Shown here in pieces: positions 17,563-26,428 of a stretch of 64,000 nucleotides of DNA. The translations under genes were made by a program, and so were the position numbers. The notes beneath the pieces were generated by a model. The model worked only from the letters and a program-made list of their open reading frames with translations. It ran no database searches and had not been told where the DNA came from. Origin of the DNA: Leifsonia sp. 466MF (GTDB taxonomy: Bacteria; Actinomycetota; Actinomycetes; Actinomycetales; Microbacteriaceae); NCBI RefSeq assembly GCF_900100265.1, contig NZ_LT629696.1, forward strand, positions 3,348,001 to 3,412,000. Direction: 5' to 3'. The first letter of the stretch is position 1. Every line of letters begins with the position of its first letter.

Positions 17563-18850
17563 GACCGCCGTACTCGACCCCGTCGCCGACCGCGACTTCC
17601 GCACTTTCGACCAGCCGTGGCCCGCGCGGGAGGATGTCCGGATCACCGGCGTGCGCGCCATCGTGACGGCGCCGGAAGGCACACCCCTCGTGGTGGTGCG
17701 GGTGGACACGGACACGGACGGCCTCTACGGGCTCGGCTGCGCGACCTTCACGCAGCGCTGGCACGCGGTGGTCGTCTTCGTCGAGCAGCACCTCGCACCT
17801 CTCGTGGTCGGCCGCTACCCGGGCGACATCGGCGACCTCATCCGGCTGGCGCGGTTCTCGGGATACTGGCGGGAGGGCCCCGTCGGCAACAACGCCATCT
17901 CAGGGCTCGACATGGCGCTGTGGGACATCGCGGGCAAGCGGGCGGGGGCGCCCGTGCACGAACTGCTCGGCGGCAAGGTCCGTGCGGCGGCCGACACGTA
18001 CATCCATGCAGGAGGGGCGGGCGTGGAGGACGCGCTCGACCAGGCGGAGGAATTCCTCGCCCGGGGGTGGCGGCACATCCGGCTGCAGTCGGGCCAGGCG
18101 GGTATCGGCACGTACGGAGCTCCGCCGATCGCGGGCGTCGCGCGAGCCGGGGCGCCGTACCCGCGCGGCTGGGATGTCGGCGAGTACCTCGCGGCCGCCC
18201 CGCAGCTCTTCGCCCGGACCAGGGAGCGGCTCGGTGACGGAGTCGAGCTCCTGCACGACGTCCACTCCCGGCTGACACCGAAGGAGGCGGTCGTGCTCGC
18301 GCGATCGCTGGAGCCCTACCGGCTCTTCTTCCTGGAGGATGTTGTGGCGCCCGAGCACTGGGACCGCCTGCCGGACGTGCGCGCGCAGTCGCCCGTGCCG
18401 CTCGCGGTCGGTGAGCTGGCGACGTCGGTGTCGGATGCCGCACGGCTGATCACTTCGGGCGGCGTCGACTTCATCCGCTCGCACATCTCGGCCGTCGGCG
18501 GGCTCACCCCGGCCAAGAAGCTCGCCGTGCTGGCGGAGTTCTTCGGGGTGAAGACCGCCTGGCACGCCCCAGGCGACACCTCGCCGGTCGGCGCGGCCGC
18601 CAATGTGGCACTGGATGTGACCTCCGCCGCCTTCGGCATCCAGGAGGGGCACGTCTACAACGACGCGACCCACGAGGTGTTCCCCGGCACCCTCCGCATC
18701 GTGGACGGCTGGCTGCGCCCGAACGAGGACCCGGGATGGGGGATCGACATCGACGAGGCCGCGGCAGCGCGGTTCCCGGCCGGGTTGTCGGGACACGACG
18801 AGTGGGCTGCCGGGGTCCGCGGGCTCGACGGCGGGCTGATCGCACCGTGA
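17555..18850 (+). CDS. Enolase-superfamily acid-sugar dehydratase, ManD/RspA-like
   Basis: This 431-residue enzyme belongs to the mandelate racemase/muconate lactonizing branch. ManD-type marks include WREGPVGNNAISGLDMALWD, LLGGKVR, IRLQSG, LHDVHSRLTP (metal ligand Asp and catalytic His), FFLEDVV and VGELATS (metal ligand Glu residues), AWHAPGDTSPVG and HEVFPG. Verified ManD enzymes dehydrate D-mannonate or D-gluconate to 2-keto-3-deoxy sugars, often slowly. The length is near the family norm of about 400-420. Together with the SDR it suggests oxidation and dehydration of a uronic-acid product. Confidence 0.85.
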   Translation: MPETAVLDPVADRDFRTFDQPWPAREDVRITGVRAIVTAPEGTPLVVVRVDTDTDGLYGLGCATFTQRWHAVVVFVEQHLAPLVVGRYPGDIGDLIRLARFSGYWREGPVGNNAISGLDMALWDIAGKRAGAPVHELLGGKVRAAADTYIHAGGAGVEDALDQAEEFLARGWRHIRLQSGQAGIGTYGAPPIAGVARAGAPYPRGWDVGEYLAAAPQLFARTRERLGDGVELLHDVHSRLTPKEAVVLARSLEPYRLFFLEDVVAPEHWDRLPDVRAQSPVPLAVGELATSVSDAARLITSGGVDFIRSHISAVGGLTPAKKLAVLAEFFGVKTAWHAPGDTSPVGAAANVALDVTSAAFGIQEGHVYNDATHEVFPGTLRIVDGWLRPNEDPGWGIDIDEAAAARFPAGLSGHDEWAAGVRGLDGGLIAP

Positions 18851-18969
18851 CCCCGGCCGACGCGCACCGTCGTGGATGGCGCGTACAGCGACCACCTCGT
18901 CCGGTGCGGTGCGTCATGCCATCATGAGGGAGCCGATCCGTCGGGACGGCCCACAGGAGGAGGACAGGG

Positions 18970-20001
18970 ATGGGTGACCGCGCGAGCATGAGCGATGTCG
19001 CGCGCGCGGCAGGTGTCTCGGTCTCGACCGCCTCACGCGCGCTGCGCGGCATCGGCCGCATCTCCCCCGAGACCCGCGCTCGCGTGATCGACACGGCCGC
19101 CCGCCTGCAGTTCGAGCCCGACATGATCGCCCGCTCGTTCGTGACCGGCAAGAGCTTCATCGTCGGCGTGCTCGCCGAGAACGGCTTCGGCCGATTCAGC
19201 ATGCCGCTGATCATGGGTGCGAGCAACCATCTGGGCCGTGAGAACATCGCGGCCGTCGTGCTCGATGCGCAGGGGCGGCCACGCGTGCTGGCCAGCTACC
19301 TGAAGCGGCTGCGCTCGCGCCGCATCGACGGCATCCTCGTGGTCGGCGACGACCCCAATCGGGCCAGCCTGGTGCTGTCGGAGGAGTTCTCGGTGCCGGT
19401 GGTGTTCGCCTCCTCATCGGCCACGCCGGAGACCGACTACGTCGTCGCCCCGGACAACCGCGAGGCGGGCCGGGTCGCGGCGGAGCACCTCATGGGTCTC
19501 GGGCGGCGCCACATCGCACACGTCACGGCCACGCTCGGGGAGCCCGCCGTCGCCGCGCGCTCCGCCGGCTTCACGGACGCCCTGCGCGACGCCGGCCTCC
19601 AGCCGGCCTTCGACGCCCCTCTCTTCGGCAGCTACCTACGCGAGTGGGGTGCCGAGTCCGCGCGGCGCATCCTGGCCGGGGGCGCACGGGTGGATGCGGT
19701 GTTCGCCGCGAACGACGAGATCGCCGTCGGCCTCTTCTCGGAGTTCCACCGGGCGGGGGTCCGCGTGCCCGATGACATCGCGATCGTCGGCTACGACAAC
19801 CGGATGGGCGAGGTCAGGCGCCCCGACCGTCCACTCACCTCCTTCGACCCGCTTCTGGGCAAGGTCGGGGAGGAGGCGGCGGCACGCCTCCTCCGCGTGC
19901 TGAACAGCGACGACGAGGCCGGGATCGAGTACGTACAGCCCGAGTTCATCGTCGGTCGCTCCACGGTCGGGCCGACGCTCGAGCCGTACGACCTCCTCTG
20001 A
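18970..20001 (+). CDS. LacI family regulator of the second polysaccharide locus
   Basis: This 343-residue repressor has the LacI helix-turn-helix (SMSDVARAAGVSVSTASRAL) and an effector domain of the periplasmic-binding type (FAANDEIAVGLF, VGYDN). AGGAGG lies just before the ATG. It lies in the middle of a locus with at least three sites of form TGCGCAA-N4-TTGCGCA, so it is the leading candidate to bind them. It ends 19 nt from the convergent secreted glycosidase gene. The inducing sugar is unknown. Confidence 0.9.
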   Translation: MGDRASMSDVARAAGVSVSTASRALRGIGRISPETRARVIDTAARLQFEPDMIARSFVTGKSFIVGVLAENGFGRFSMPLIMGASNHLGRENIAAVVLDAQGRPRVLASYLKRLRSRRIDGILVVGDDPNRASLVLSEEFSVPVVFASSSATPETDYVVAPDNREAGRVAAEHLMGLGRRHIAHVTATLGEPAVAARSAGFTDALRDAGLQPAFDAPLFGSYLREWGAESARRILAGGARVDAVFAANDEIAVGLFSEFHRAGVRVPDDIAIVGYDNRMGEVRRPDRPLTSFDPLLGKVGEEAAARLLRVLNSDDEAGIEYVQPEFIVGRSTVGPTLEPYDLL

Positions 20002-20020
20002 GCGCGACTTCCCCGCCGGA

Positions 20021-21337
20021 TCAGACGTCCGGGTGGGCGGCGACGAACGAGCGGTACGCCGAGTACGGCGGGTCCATGTGCGTTCCCGCGTCGTCGACCA
20101 GCCCCCACTGCGTGCCGCCGTCGAGTTCGTAGAACATCGACGACAGGAAGCCCTCGGTGTTCCGTCGCGGCCCGAACTCGGCGAGCTGGGCGGAGATGTA
20201 GGAGGCCCGGTGACTCTGCGACTGATTGGGGTCGGAGTTCCACTCGGTCAGCAGGAACGGCACGCCATAACGGGCCTTGCAGTAGATCGGCAGATCGAAG
20301 GACGGGCCGGCTCCGTCGGTACCGATGCGGAAGATGTCACCGTCTCCCTCGTAGTTGTGCCACGTGGTGAGGTCCCAGCGGACCGGGGGATGGCCGATCG
20401 AGCCGTCCGGCTGCCACCCCTCCCACAGCCCGTCCGCGGCGGCGACGTCCGACTTGCAGAAGTTGATGCCGCACTGAGCGCCCGGCTGCACGCTCTTGAC
20501 GCCATCGATGAGCCCGCGCATCAGCCCGCGCATGAGCGGCCAGTTGTCGTTGTCGAAGTCGATCAGTTTGGTCCCTGCGTCCGCCTCGTGCTCCGGCAGG
20601 ATGATGGCCGAGTTCCTGGTCAGTTCGTTGCCGCACTCGAACATGGTCACTCCGTGCGGTGTCAGAGCGTTCGCGACGGCTTCCCCGATCGAGTGACCCG
20701 AGTCGTAGGCGGCGTCCTCGGAGGCGTACATCGCCCCGCTCGAGTCCTCCAGGCCCGAGTCGATGACGGGCAGGACGGTGATTCCCGAGGCGCCGAGGGA
20801 CTGCGCGAGTGTCGTCACCGGCCCCAGGCTCGCCGGGTCGTCGGTGCAGTTGACCCGATACACGGTGCACCCCAGGTCGGTCATCAGGCTCGCGATGAGC
20901 GCGGGACTCTGGGGGGTGTCGTGATGCCCGTTCATCCCGTAGAGCATTCCGGCGGGAACGGACAGCGGAATGCGAGGGTCGGTGCAGTGCAGCCAGGCGT
21001 CGTTCCAGCCGGCGTACCACTGGCCGCTCGTGTTGACGCAGTAGATCACTCCGCCGTACCAGAGCAGGAGGGCGACGTCGTAGGTCACGCCAACGGTCGA
21101 GCCGTTGCGGTAGATGACCCCGCCCGACACCGTCCAGACATCGCCGCCGTTATCGGTGATCGAGGTTGCGGACGGGATGGTGGTGCCGTCCGGAGACGCG
21201 TTCGGCGAGTCGCCCATCCGGAGCCTGGGGGTCGGCGCCGCGAGGACCGGCCCGACGTCGAGGGCGCCGAGAACCGCTCCCGCGGTCAGTGCCGTCGCGC
21301 CGAGGAAGACCCTCCTCGACATGCTGCGTTCGTTCAT
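20021..21337 (-). CDS. Tat-exported clan GH-A-like glycosyl hydrolase
   Basis: The 438-residue protein opens with a twin-arginine-like signal (SRRVFLGATALTAG at residues 7-20) ending near VLAAP. A small beta-rich module follows at about 45-110 (TTIPSATSITDNGGDVW, GGVIYRNG, WYAGWNDAW), of a type attached to exopolysaccharide-active hydrolases. The catalytic barrel carries MLYGMNGHHD, the acid/base motif FECGNELT and the nucleophile motif FLLTEWNSD. The start is supported by GGAGG 6 nt upstream; longer frames lack a signal. It is divergent from a second secreted hydrolase and shares an operator with it. Family number and substrate are not certain. Confidence 0.8.
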   Translation of the reverse strand: MNERSMSRRVFLGATALTAGAVLGALDVGPVLAAPTPRLRMGDSPNASPDGTTIPSATSITDNGGDVWTVSGGVIYRNGSTVGVTYDVALLLWYGGVIYCVNTSGQWYAGWNDAWLHCTDPRIPLSVPAGMLYGMNGHHDTPQSPALIASLMTDLGCTVYRVNCTDDPASLGPVTTLAQSLGASGITVLPVIDSGLEDSSGAMYASEDAAYDSGHSIGEAVANALTPHGVTMFECGNELTRNSAIILPEHEADAGTKLIDFDNDNWPLMRGLMRGLIDGVKSVQPGAQCGINFCKSDVAAADGLWEGWQPDGSIGHPPVRWDLTTWHNYEGDGDIFRIGTDGAGPSFDLPIYCKARYGVPFLLTEWNSDPNQSQSHRASYISAQLAEFGPRRNTEGFLSSMFYELDGGTQWGLVDDAGTHMDPPYSAYRSFVAAHPDV

Positions 21338-21371
21338 CCTGAGCCTCCATCGCCTCATACCTGATGACATC

Positions 21372-21389
21372 TGCGCAATCGCTTGTGCA
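21372..21389. promoter_or_regulatory. LacI-type operator between two divergent secreted glycosidase genes
   Basis: TGCGCAA-TCGC-TTGTGCA is an 18-bp inverted repeat with one imperfect position per arm pair. It lies 35 nt upstream of the leftward glycosidase start and about 140 nt upstream of the rightward one. It shares half-sites with 13181 and 21595. Confidence 0.8.
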
Positions 21390-21526
21390 CCACAAGAGTG
21401 CACCGACGCCGCGATGCCGTCAAGAGCCCGAGAGAAGCGATTGACACGCCATCGCGCGGCCACTAGTCTGACCGCGCCGCGAGATATGGCGGCACATCAC
21501 CTTCTCGAACGATGGAGTTCCGCGTC

Positions 21527-23848
21527 ATGAAGAAGCATCCGCTGTACCTCCTGGCATCGACGGCCGCCGCCGGCGCGCTGCTGATAGCCTCATCTGCGCA
21601 AGCCTTTGCGCACACCAACCCTCCGACATTGCCGACCGCCCGCTCGGCGGCCGCCACCCCGTCGGAGTGCCCGGCCACCACGCCCAATCCGACGACGGAC
21701 AATGTGAAGGATTACCAGCTCGCGTCCAACACCATCGGCCCGGGACGCTGGTCCTACGAAGCACTGAGCGACACCGGTGCCACTCTGCTGCAGAAGGGCG
21801 GCTCCGGCGCCTTCGCCGCCGACGAGTGGGCGCTCGATCTCACCAAGCCCGAGCACGCGTGGTACGTCAAGGCGGACGGCTCGATCGGCACCGACTGGCG
21901 GCCCATCGCGCAGACCTACACCGTCCCGGATGAGGCCGACGGCAAGCCTGTCCACCTCACCGGATCGTTCACCTCTCTCGGCGGCCGCTTCCGCATCCTG
22001 CTGGCGCACGACGGCGACAGCGCCGCCATCGCCGGCTCGCTGCAGGAGCTCTTCACGTACACCGGTACGTCCACGAATTTCGATAAGACCTTCACGGCCG
22101 CGAAGGGCGACGACATCCTCTTCGTCAGCGACTCCGTGCAGACGTGGTGGGTGCCAGGCAAGCTCCAGGCCGACATCACCTCGGAAGTGAATCAGCCTGC
22201 CGCGCCGGTCACTTCGTCGCCCGCGCCCGGCACCATCGACGTGAGCACGCCGGTCACGCTGACGACCAAGACCGCCGGCGCCTGCATCCGTTACACGACC
22301 GACGGGAGCGACCCCGCCACCTCGGCGACGGCCATCACCTACACCAAGCCGGTGCCGATCACTGCAGACACCGACCTCAAGGCGGTCGCGATCGGGGTGG
22401 GCGGCGCGCCCAGCACGGTCAGCGACCTGCCGTTCGTGCTGAACGAGCCCTTCCGCGCCTTCGCCGGCGTCAACCAGGGACCGACGTCGGCCGCCAATGT
22501 CGCCGACATGCAGTGGGGCCGGCAGGACTTCGACTGGGGCACGATCGAACCGGAGAAGGGCAAGATCGACCATGCCGCCCTGGACAAGTACGTGCAACAG
22601 TTCACGGACGCCAAGGCGCACGGGGTGACCATCCTCCCGGTGCTCGCCTACACCGCAGGCTGGGCGGCGAACCGAACGGGCTACAGCTACGAGTTCCACG
22701 GCAAGACCTATCAGTACGGTCCCGTCACCGGCACAGAGGGCTGGAACTTCATCCGCCAGCTGAAGGTCACGGACTCCTCCGGAAAGGTGATCTCGGACGC
22801 GTCGGTGCAGACCAACATCGGCCGCACTCCCCCGCAGGATCCGAAGGACTGGGCCGACTTCGTGAAGCTCGCCGTCGACACCCTGAAGCCGCTCGGCATC
22901 ACGTACTTCCAGGTGTGGAACGAGGCCTACCCCGGCTCGGGCTTCTGGGAGGGCGGCATGGACCAGTACATGCAGGACATCCAGCTCCCCGCCGCCAAGA
23001 TCATCCACGCGGCGGGCATGAAGGTGGTCTACGGAGGCTGGATCTGCGGCGCCCCGCTCAGCGAGTACATCGCACTGCTCGACAAGTGGAAGGCCTGGAA
23101 GAGCATCGACGTCTACGACATGCACTACATGCCGATCGGTACGATGCAGACGATCTACGCCGCGGCGCAGAAGCGCGGCATCAAGAATCCGTCGGTGTGG
23201 CAGACGGAGATCGGCTTCACCACCGAGGACAAGTTCATCGCCGACATCTACCCGCGCGTCTTCCACTGGGCACTGTCCAAGGGCGGCAGCAACCCCGACC
23301 AGGTCAAGCTGATCTACTTCGCCGACTGGTCGCCGAACGACCCGGCCGCCTTCGGCTACAACCGCACGATCAAGAGCGGCGACGGGCTCAGCACCAAAGG
23401 CAAGACGCTCGTGACGCTCGCCGACCTGCTCCGCGGTTCGAAGGCGACGACCTACGACAGCTTCACCACGGATCCGGGCCTCAAGCCCGAGCTGAACGAG
23501 GCGCTGTCGACAGCGAACGGGTTCCTGCTCGACGGCAAGCGGATCGTGCTGGCCATCGATCTGAAACGCCAGAACCAGGCCGACATCTTCGAGGACCAGA
23601 ACACGGGTGACACCATCCACCTGGACTTCGGCGAGCCGACCATCACCGTCACGCTCCGCAACGTCCACAACGTGAAATCGCTGGACCGGGTCGATCTGCT
23701 CGGCAACCGAACGCCGCTGACCTGGACGTCGGCCGGCCGGAACGCCATCCAGGTGCAGGTGCCGATCCGGGACACCGACCCGACGGTGCACGACCTGAAC
23801 CAGACCGAGAACGAGGACGTGTTCTACCTCTCCGTCAACCAGGGCTGA
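21527..23848 (+). CDS. Sec-exported multi-domain glycoside hydrolase with chitobiase-C-like module
   Basis: This 773-residue secreted enzyme has a Sec signal at residues 1-28 ending AQAFA. Residues 30-220 form a beta-rich, possibly carbohydrate-binding region. Residues 225-305 match a CHB_HEX_C-type module (SPAPGTIDVSTPVTL, IRYTTDGSDP, AVAIG). The barrel from about 310 to 690 carries the acid/base motif FQVWNEAYPGSGFW and the nucleophile motif VWQTEIGFT, as in clan GH-A families near GH39. It was started at MKKHP, not five codons earlier, because of the signal peptide. An operator-like palindrome lies inside the signal-peptide codons. It should cut an external polysaccharide for the importer of this locus. 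Confidence 0.85.
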   Translation: MKKHPLYLLASTAAAGALLIASSAQAFAHTNPPTLPTARSAAATPSECPATTPNPTTDNVKDYQLASNTIGPGRWSYEALSDTGATLLQKGGSGAFAADEWALDLTKPEHAWYVKADGSIGTDWRPIAQTYTVPDEADGKPVHLTGSFTSLGGRFRILLAHDGDSAAIAGSLQELFTYTGTSTNFDKTFTAAKGDDILFVSDSVQTWWVPGKLQADITSEVNQPAAPVTSSPAPGTIDVSTPVTLTTKTAGACIRYTTDGSDPATSATAITYTKPVPITADTDLKAVAIGVGGAPSTVSDLPFVLNEPFRAFAGVNQGPTSAANVADMQWGRQDFDWGTIEPEKGKIDHAALDKYVQQFTDAKAHGVTILPVLAYTAGWAANRTGYSYEFHGKTYQYGPVTGTEGWNFIRQLKVTDSSGKVISDASVQTNIGRTPPQDPKDWADFVKLAVDTLKPLGITYFQVWNEAYPGSGFWEGGMDQYMQDIQLPAAKIIHAAGMKVVYGGWICGAPLSEYIALLDKWKAWKSIDVYDMHYMPIGTMQTIYAAAQKRGIKNPSVWQTEIGFTTEDKFIADIYPRVFHWALSKGGSNPDQVKLIYFADWSPNDPAAFGYNRTIKSGDGLSTKGKTLVTLADLLRGSKATTYDSFTTDPGLKPELNEALSTANGFLLDGKRIVLAIDLKRQNQADIFEDQNTGDTIHLDFGEPTITVTLRNVHNVKSLDRVDLLGNRTPLTWTSAGRNAIQVQVPIRDTDPTVHDLNQTENEDVFYLSVNQG
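21595..21612. promoter_or_regulatory. Perfect LacI-type palindrome inside signal-peptide codons
   Basis: TGCGCAA-GCCT-TTGCGCA has two perfect 7-bp arms with the same 4-nt spacer as the two intergenic operators. It starts 68 nt into the secreted glycosidase gene and encodes part of the signal peptide (SAQAFA). It may act as an auxiliary operator with the site 223 bp upstream, which is about 21 helical turns. Confidence 0.6.
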
Positions 23849-23858
23849 GGCCCAGCGG

Positions 23859-23889
23859 CGCGCCCGTGTCGATCCCCGATACGGGCGCG
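23859..23889 (+). terminator. Hairpin downstream of the secreted glycosidase gene
   Basis: CGCGCCCGTGTCG and CGATACGGGCGCG pair with one mismatch around a 5-nt loop, 10 nt after the glycosidase stop. No T-run follows. It may separate expression of the hydrolase from the nucleoside-hydrolase-like gene that begins 20 nt later. Confidence 0.55.
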
Positions 23890-23908
23890 TCGCAGCCCGG
23901 GAGAAACC

Positions 23909-24826
23909 ATGCACCGCCTCATCATCGAGACCGACCTGTTCAGCGACGTGGACGACGTCGGTGCCCTGGCCATTGCGCACGCTCTCGCCGACGATGGCCG
24001 GTGCGAGATCCTTACCGTCGGCGTCAACACGCCGAGCGTCTACGGCGTCCCTGCCGCACTCGCCGTCAACGGGTTCTTCGGGCGACCTGGCATCCCTGTC
24101 GGGCGCTTCCCCCTGCAGGACGAGTCCGTGTCCGAGCCCGACTATGCGAGGTTCATCACCGAGAACTACGTGGTTCCTCCGGCCGAGGACGCTGAGCTCG
24201 CCGTGACGGTTCACCGCCGCGCACTCGCCGAGGCGGCGGCCGCATCCGTGACCGTCGTATCGATCGGCTTCTTCGGCAACCTGCGCGACCTGATCGAGTC
24301 GCCGCCGGATGACATCTCCGACCTCGACGGCAGATCGCTGGTCGCGGGTGCGGTCACTCGGCTGATCGTCATGGGCGGCCGGTTCCCCGAGGGTCACGAG
24401 TTCAACATCGCCCACGACCCGGTCGCCGCGGCTTTCGTGCTCTCTCAGTGGCCGACACCGGTGGAATTCGTCGGCTGGGAGACCGGCTTCGAGGTCGTCA
24501 CCGGCCGGGGCCCGTCTCGGGACAGCGAGCACAACCTCGTCGGCGCCGCCTACCGGAGATTTTCCGGAGAGGACTCCGGCCGCGCGAGCTGGGACCTCAT
24601 CGCGATGCACTACGCCGTCGTCTCCGACCCGGACCTGTATGTGCTTTCGCCGCGGGGAAGGCTGACGGTGGAGCAGGACGGGTGGACCCGCTTCGTCACT
24701 GACGACCTCGGCCCCCACCGCCATATCTCGCTCGCCGCCGAACCGGCGCGGGTGGGCGACGCCCTCGATGCCCTGCTCGAGCGGTCCACCCGCGCGAGAC
24801 GGCTCCCTACTCGAACACCGGCGTGA
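23909..24826 (+). CDS. Nucleoside hydrolase-like protein (IUNH fold)
   Basis: This 305-residue protein resembles inosine/uridine-preferring nucleoside hydrolases, which cleave the N-glycosidic bond of ribonucleosides using a calcium-bound Asp cluster. The N-terminal cluster is present in altered form (ETDLFSDVDDVGAL instead of DTDPGIDDA). The IVMGG and EFNIAHDPVAA blocks, the latter with its Asp, are clear. The altered metal loop and location beside polysaccharide enzymes suggest a non-standard glycoside substrate. It lies 60 nt after the secreted glycosidase gene on the same strand. The 3' end overlaps a convergent gene by 20 nt. Confidence 0.75.
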   Translation: MHRLIIETDLFSDVDDVGALAIAHALADDGRCEILTVGVNTPSVYGVPAALAVNGFFGRPGIPVGRFPLQDESVSEPDYARFITENYVVPPAEDAELAVTVHRRALAEAAAASVTVVSIGFFGNLRDLIESPPDDISDLDGRSLVAGAVTRLIVMGGRFPEGHEFNIAHDPVAAAFVLSQWPTPVEFVGWETGFEVVTGRGPSRDSEHNLVGAAYRRFSGEDSGRASWDLIAMHYAVVSDPDLYVLSPRGRLTVEQDGWTRFVTDDLGPHRHISLAAEPARVGDALDALLERSTRARRLPTRTPA

Positions 24827-25112
24827 GGAAGCGGCGCTCGTACCGTCGGATGCACCCGGTGTCGCGGGCGAACTGGAAGGCCTCCTGGCACTCGGGGTCC
24901 GATGCGGACGCCTCGCGGTAGCGCTCGTAATCCGCCAGGGACGGGAAGGTGAACAGGGCGAAGGCTTCGTCGCTGTCGCCTTCGCTGGGCATGAAGTACC
25001 CGTGGTGGGTCCCGCCGAGCTTGTTGACGAGGCGGATCCAGCGCTGCCCGTACTCGGTGAAGTCCGCCAGCTTGCTGTCGTCGATCTCGTACCGCAGGTG
25101 AACGGTGATCAC
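24807..25112 (-). CDS. NIPSNAP-like dimeric alpha/beta barrel protein
   Basis: This 101-residue protein has the NIPSNAP/ferredoxin-like layout: an opening strand ITVHLRYEID, FTEYGQRWIRLVNKLGGTHHGYFMPSEG, and a repeated strand ALFTFPSLADYERYR. The family is common in bacteria and has no settled biochemical role. I chose GTG because an acceptable GAGAGAG lies 5 nt upstream; longer frames are antisense to the monooxygenase-like gene. It probably functions as a homodimer in the cytoplasm. Confidence 0.8.
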   Translation of the reverse strand: MITVHLRYEIDDSKLADFTEYGQRWIRLVNKLGGTHHGYFMPSEGDSDEAFALFTFPSLADYERYREASASDPECQEAFQFARDTGCIRRYERRFLTPVFE

Positions 25113-25199
25113 GGATGCTCTCTCTCGTCGGTCAAAGGGGCGAGCCCATCCTGGCAGAGGGTGCGGCCGGCGCGGGTCGGCGGAGCTAAGGTGGCTCGC

Positions 25200-26366
25200 G
25201 TGAGCGCCCACGCCCTCCCCCCTCGTGTTCCGGCGGTGGTGATCGGGGCCGGCCCCGCCGGTCTCGCCGCTGCCGCCGAACTGAAGCGCGCGGGCGTCGA
25301 CGCTGTCGTCATCGACCGGGCCGACCGGGTCGGGGCGAGCTGGGCCGGCCATTACGACCGCCTCCATCTGCACACTGCGCGCAGGCTCTCCGGACTGCCC
25401 GGCCTCCGCATCCCGCGCCGCTACGGTCGCTGGGTCGCGCGCGACGACGTGCTGCGCTACCTCGCCCAGTACGCCGCCGTGCACGATCTCGACATCCGAC
25501 TCGGAGTCGCCGCTCTGTCTGTCGAGCGGCCGGAGGACCAGTGGCGGGTCGCCTGGAGCAGAGGAGACGAACGCGGCGTGATCGCGGCCGACACCGTCGT
25601 CGTCGCGACCGGCTACAACCACAGCCCGAAGATGTCCGATTGGCCCGGGCTGGGCGATTACTCCGGCACGGTCCTGCATTCGAGCGCGTACCGGAACCCC
25701 GCATTGCTCGGAGCTCGCGACGTGCTCGTCGTCGGGCCGGGCAACAGCGGAGCGGAGATCGCCGCCGACCTCGCAGAGGCAGGTGTCACGGTTTCCCTGG
25801 CGGTTCGTACGCCGCCCAACATCGTGCGACGCGCCGTGCTGGGCATCCCCAGCCAGGCACTCATCCTGTCGATGGCGCCGCTCCCCCTGAAGGCGCAGGA
25901 TGCGCTCGCCGGCGCGCTTCAACGAGTGGCTGTCGGCGACCTGCGCGCGTACGGCATCCCGAAGGCGCCACGCGGGATCGCCACCCAACAGGCCCGCGAC
26001 GATGTCACGCCGACGCTCGACGTGGGTCTCCTGCGGGCCCTCAAGGCCGGTCACGTCACGGTCGTGGCGGCCGTCTCGAGGTTCACCCCGGATGCCGTGG
26101 TTCTCGCCGACGGCACCGAACTGCATCCCGACGCCGTCGTCCTCGCGACCGGGTTCCGCCGCGGCCTCGAGTCGCTGGTCGGCGGTCTCGGCGTTCTCTC
26201 CCCCAACGGTCGTCCGCTGATCAACGCGGACGCTCAACTGCCCGCCTACCCGGGCCTGTTCTTCCTCGGATACTCGAATCCGCTGACAGGCAACCTCCGC
26301 CAGCTCGGGATCGACGCCAGAAAGATCGCCGCTGCGACGACGAGCACCATCGAGTCGGACCGGTGA
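25200..26366 (+). CDS. FAD-dependent flavin-containing monooxygenase-like oxidoreductase
   Basis: The 388-residue enzyme has an FAD-binding motif VIGAGPAGLAAAAEL at residues 14-28 and a second nucleotide-binding motif VVGPGNSGAEIA in the middle. The YNHSPKMSDWPG block and a late ATGFRRGLESL ATG motif are also present. That layout fits the YUCCA/CzcO-like flavoprotein group, which uses NADPH and oxygen. GTG at 25200 has AAGG 8 nt upstream; a GTG three codons earlier is possible. No partner gene identifies the substrate. Confidence 0.82.
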   Translation: MSAHALPPRVPAVVIGAGPAGLAAAAELKRAGVDAVVIDRADRVGASWAGHYDRLHLHTARRLSGLPGLRIPRRYGRWVARDDVLRYLAQYAAVHDLDIRLGVAALSVERPEDQWRVAWSRGDERGVIAADTVVVATGYNHSPKMSDWPGLGDYSGTVLHSSAYRNPALLGARDVLVVGPGNSGAEIAADLAEAGVTVSLAVRTPPNIVRRAVLGIPSQALILSMAPLPLKAQDALAGALQRVAVGDLRAYGIPKAPRGIATQQARDDVTPTLDVGLLRALKAGHVTVVAAVSRFTPDAVVLADGTELHPDAVVLATGFRRGLESLVGGLGVLSPNGRPLINADAQLPAYPGLFFLGYSNPLTGNLRQLGIDARKIAAATTSTIESDR

Positions 26367-26428
26367 GCGGCAGCGGGATACTGTACCGTTCTGGTCATTG
26401 CATGTCGCCTCGGGGGGAGCGCTGTTTC

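Noticed and set aside
21590-24724. A 1044-codon minus-strand open frame opposite the secreted glycosidase
   Set aside because: It is the shadow of a gene with a signal peptide and catalytic motifs. The translation is Val/Asp/Gly/Arg-rich and without domains.
24768-25199. Upstream extension of the flavin monooxygenase-like protein
   Set aside because: The frame is open but antisense to the NIPSNAP-like gene and has no FAD motif before 25200.
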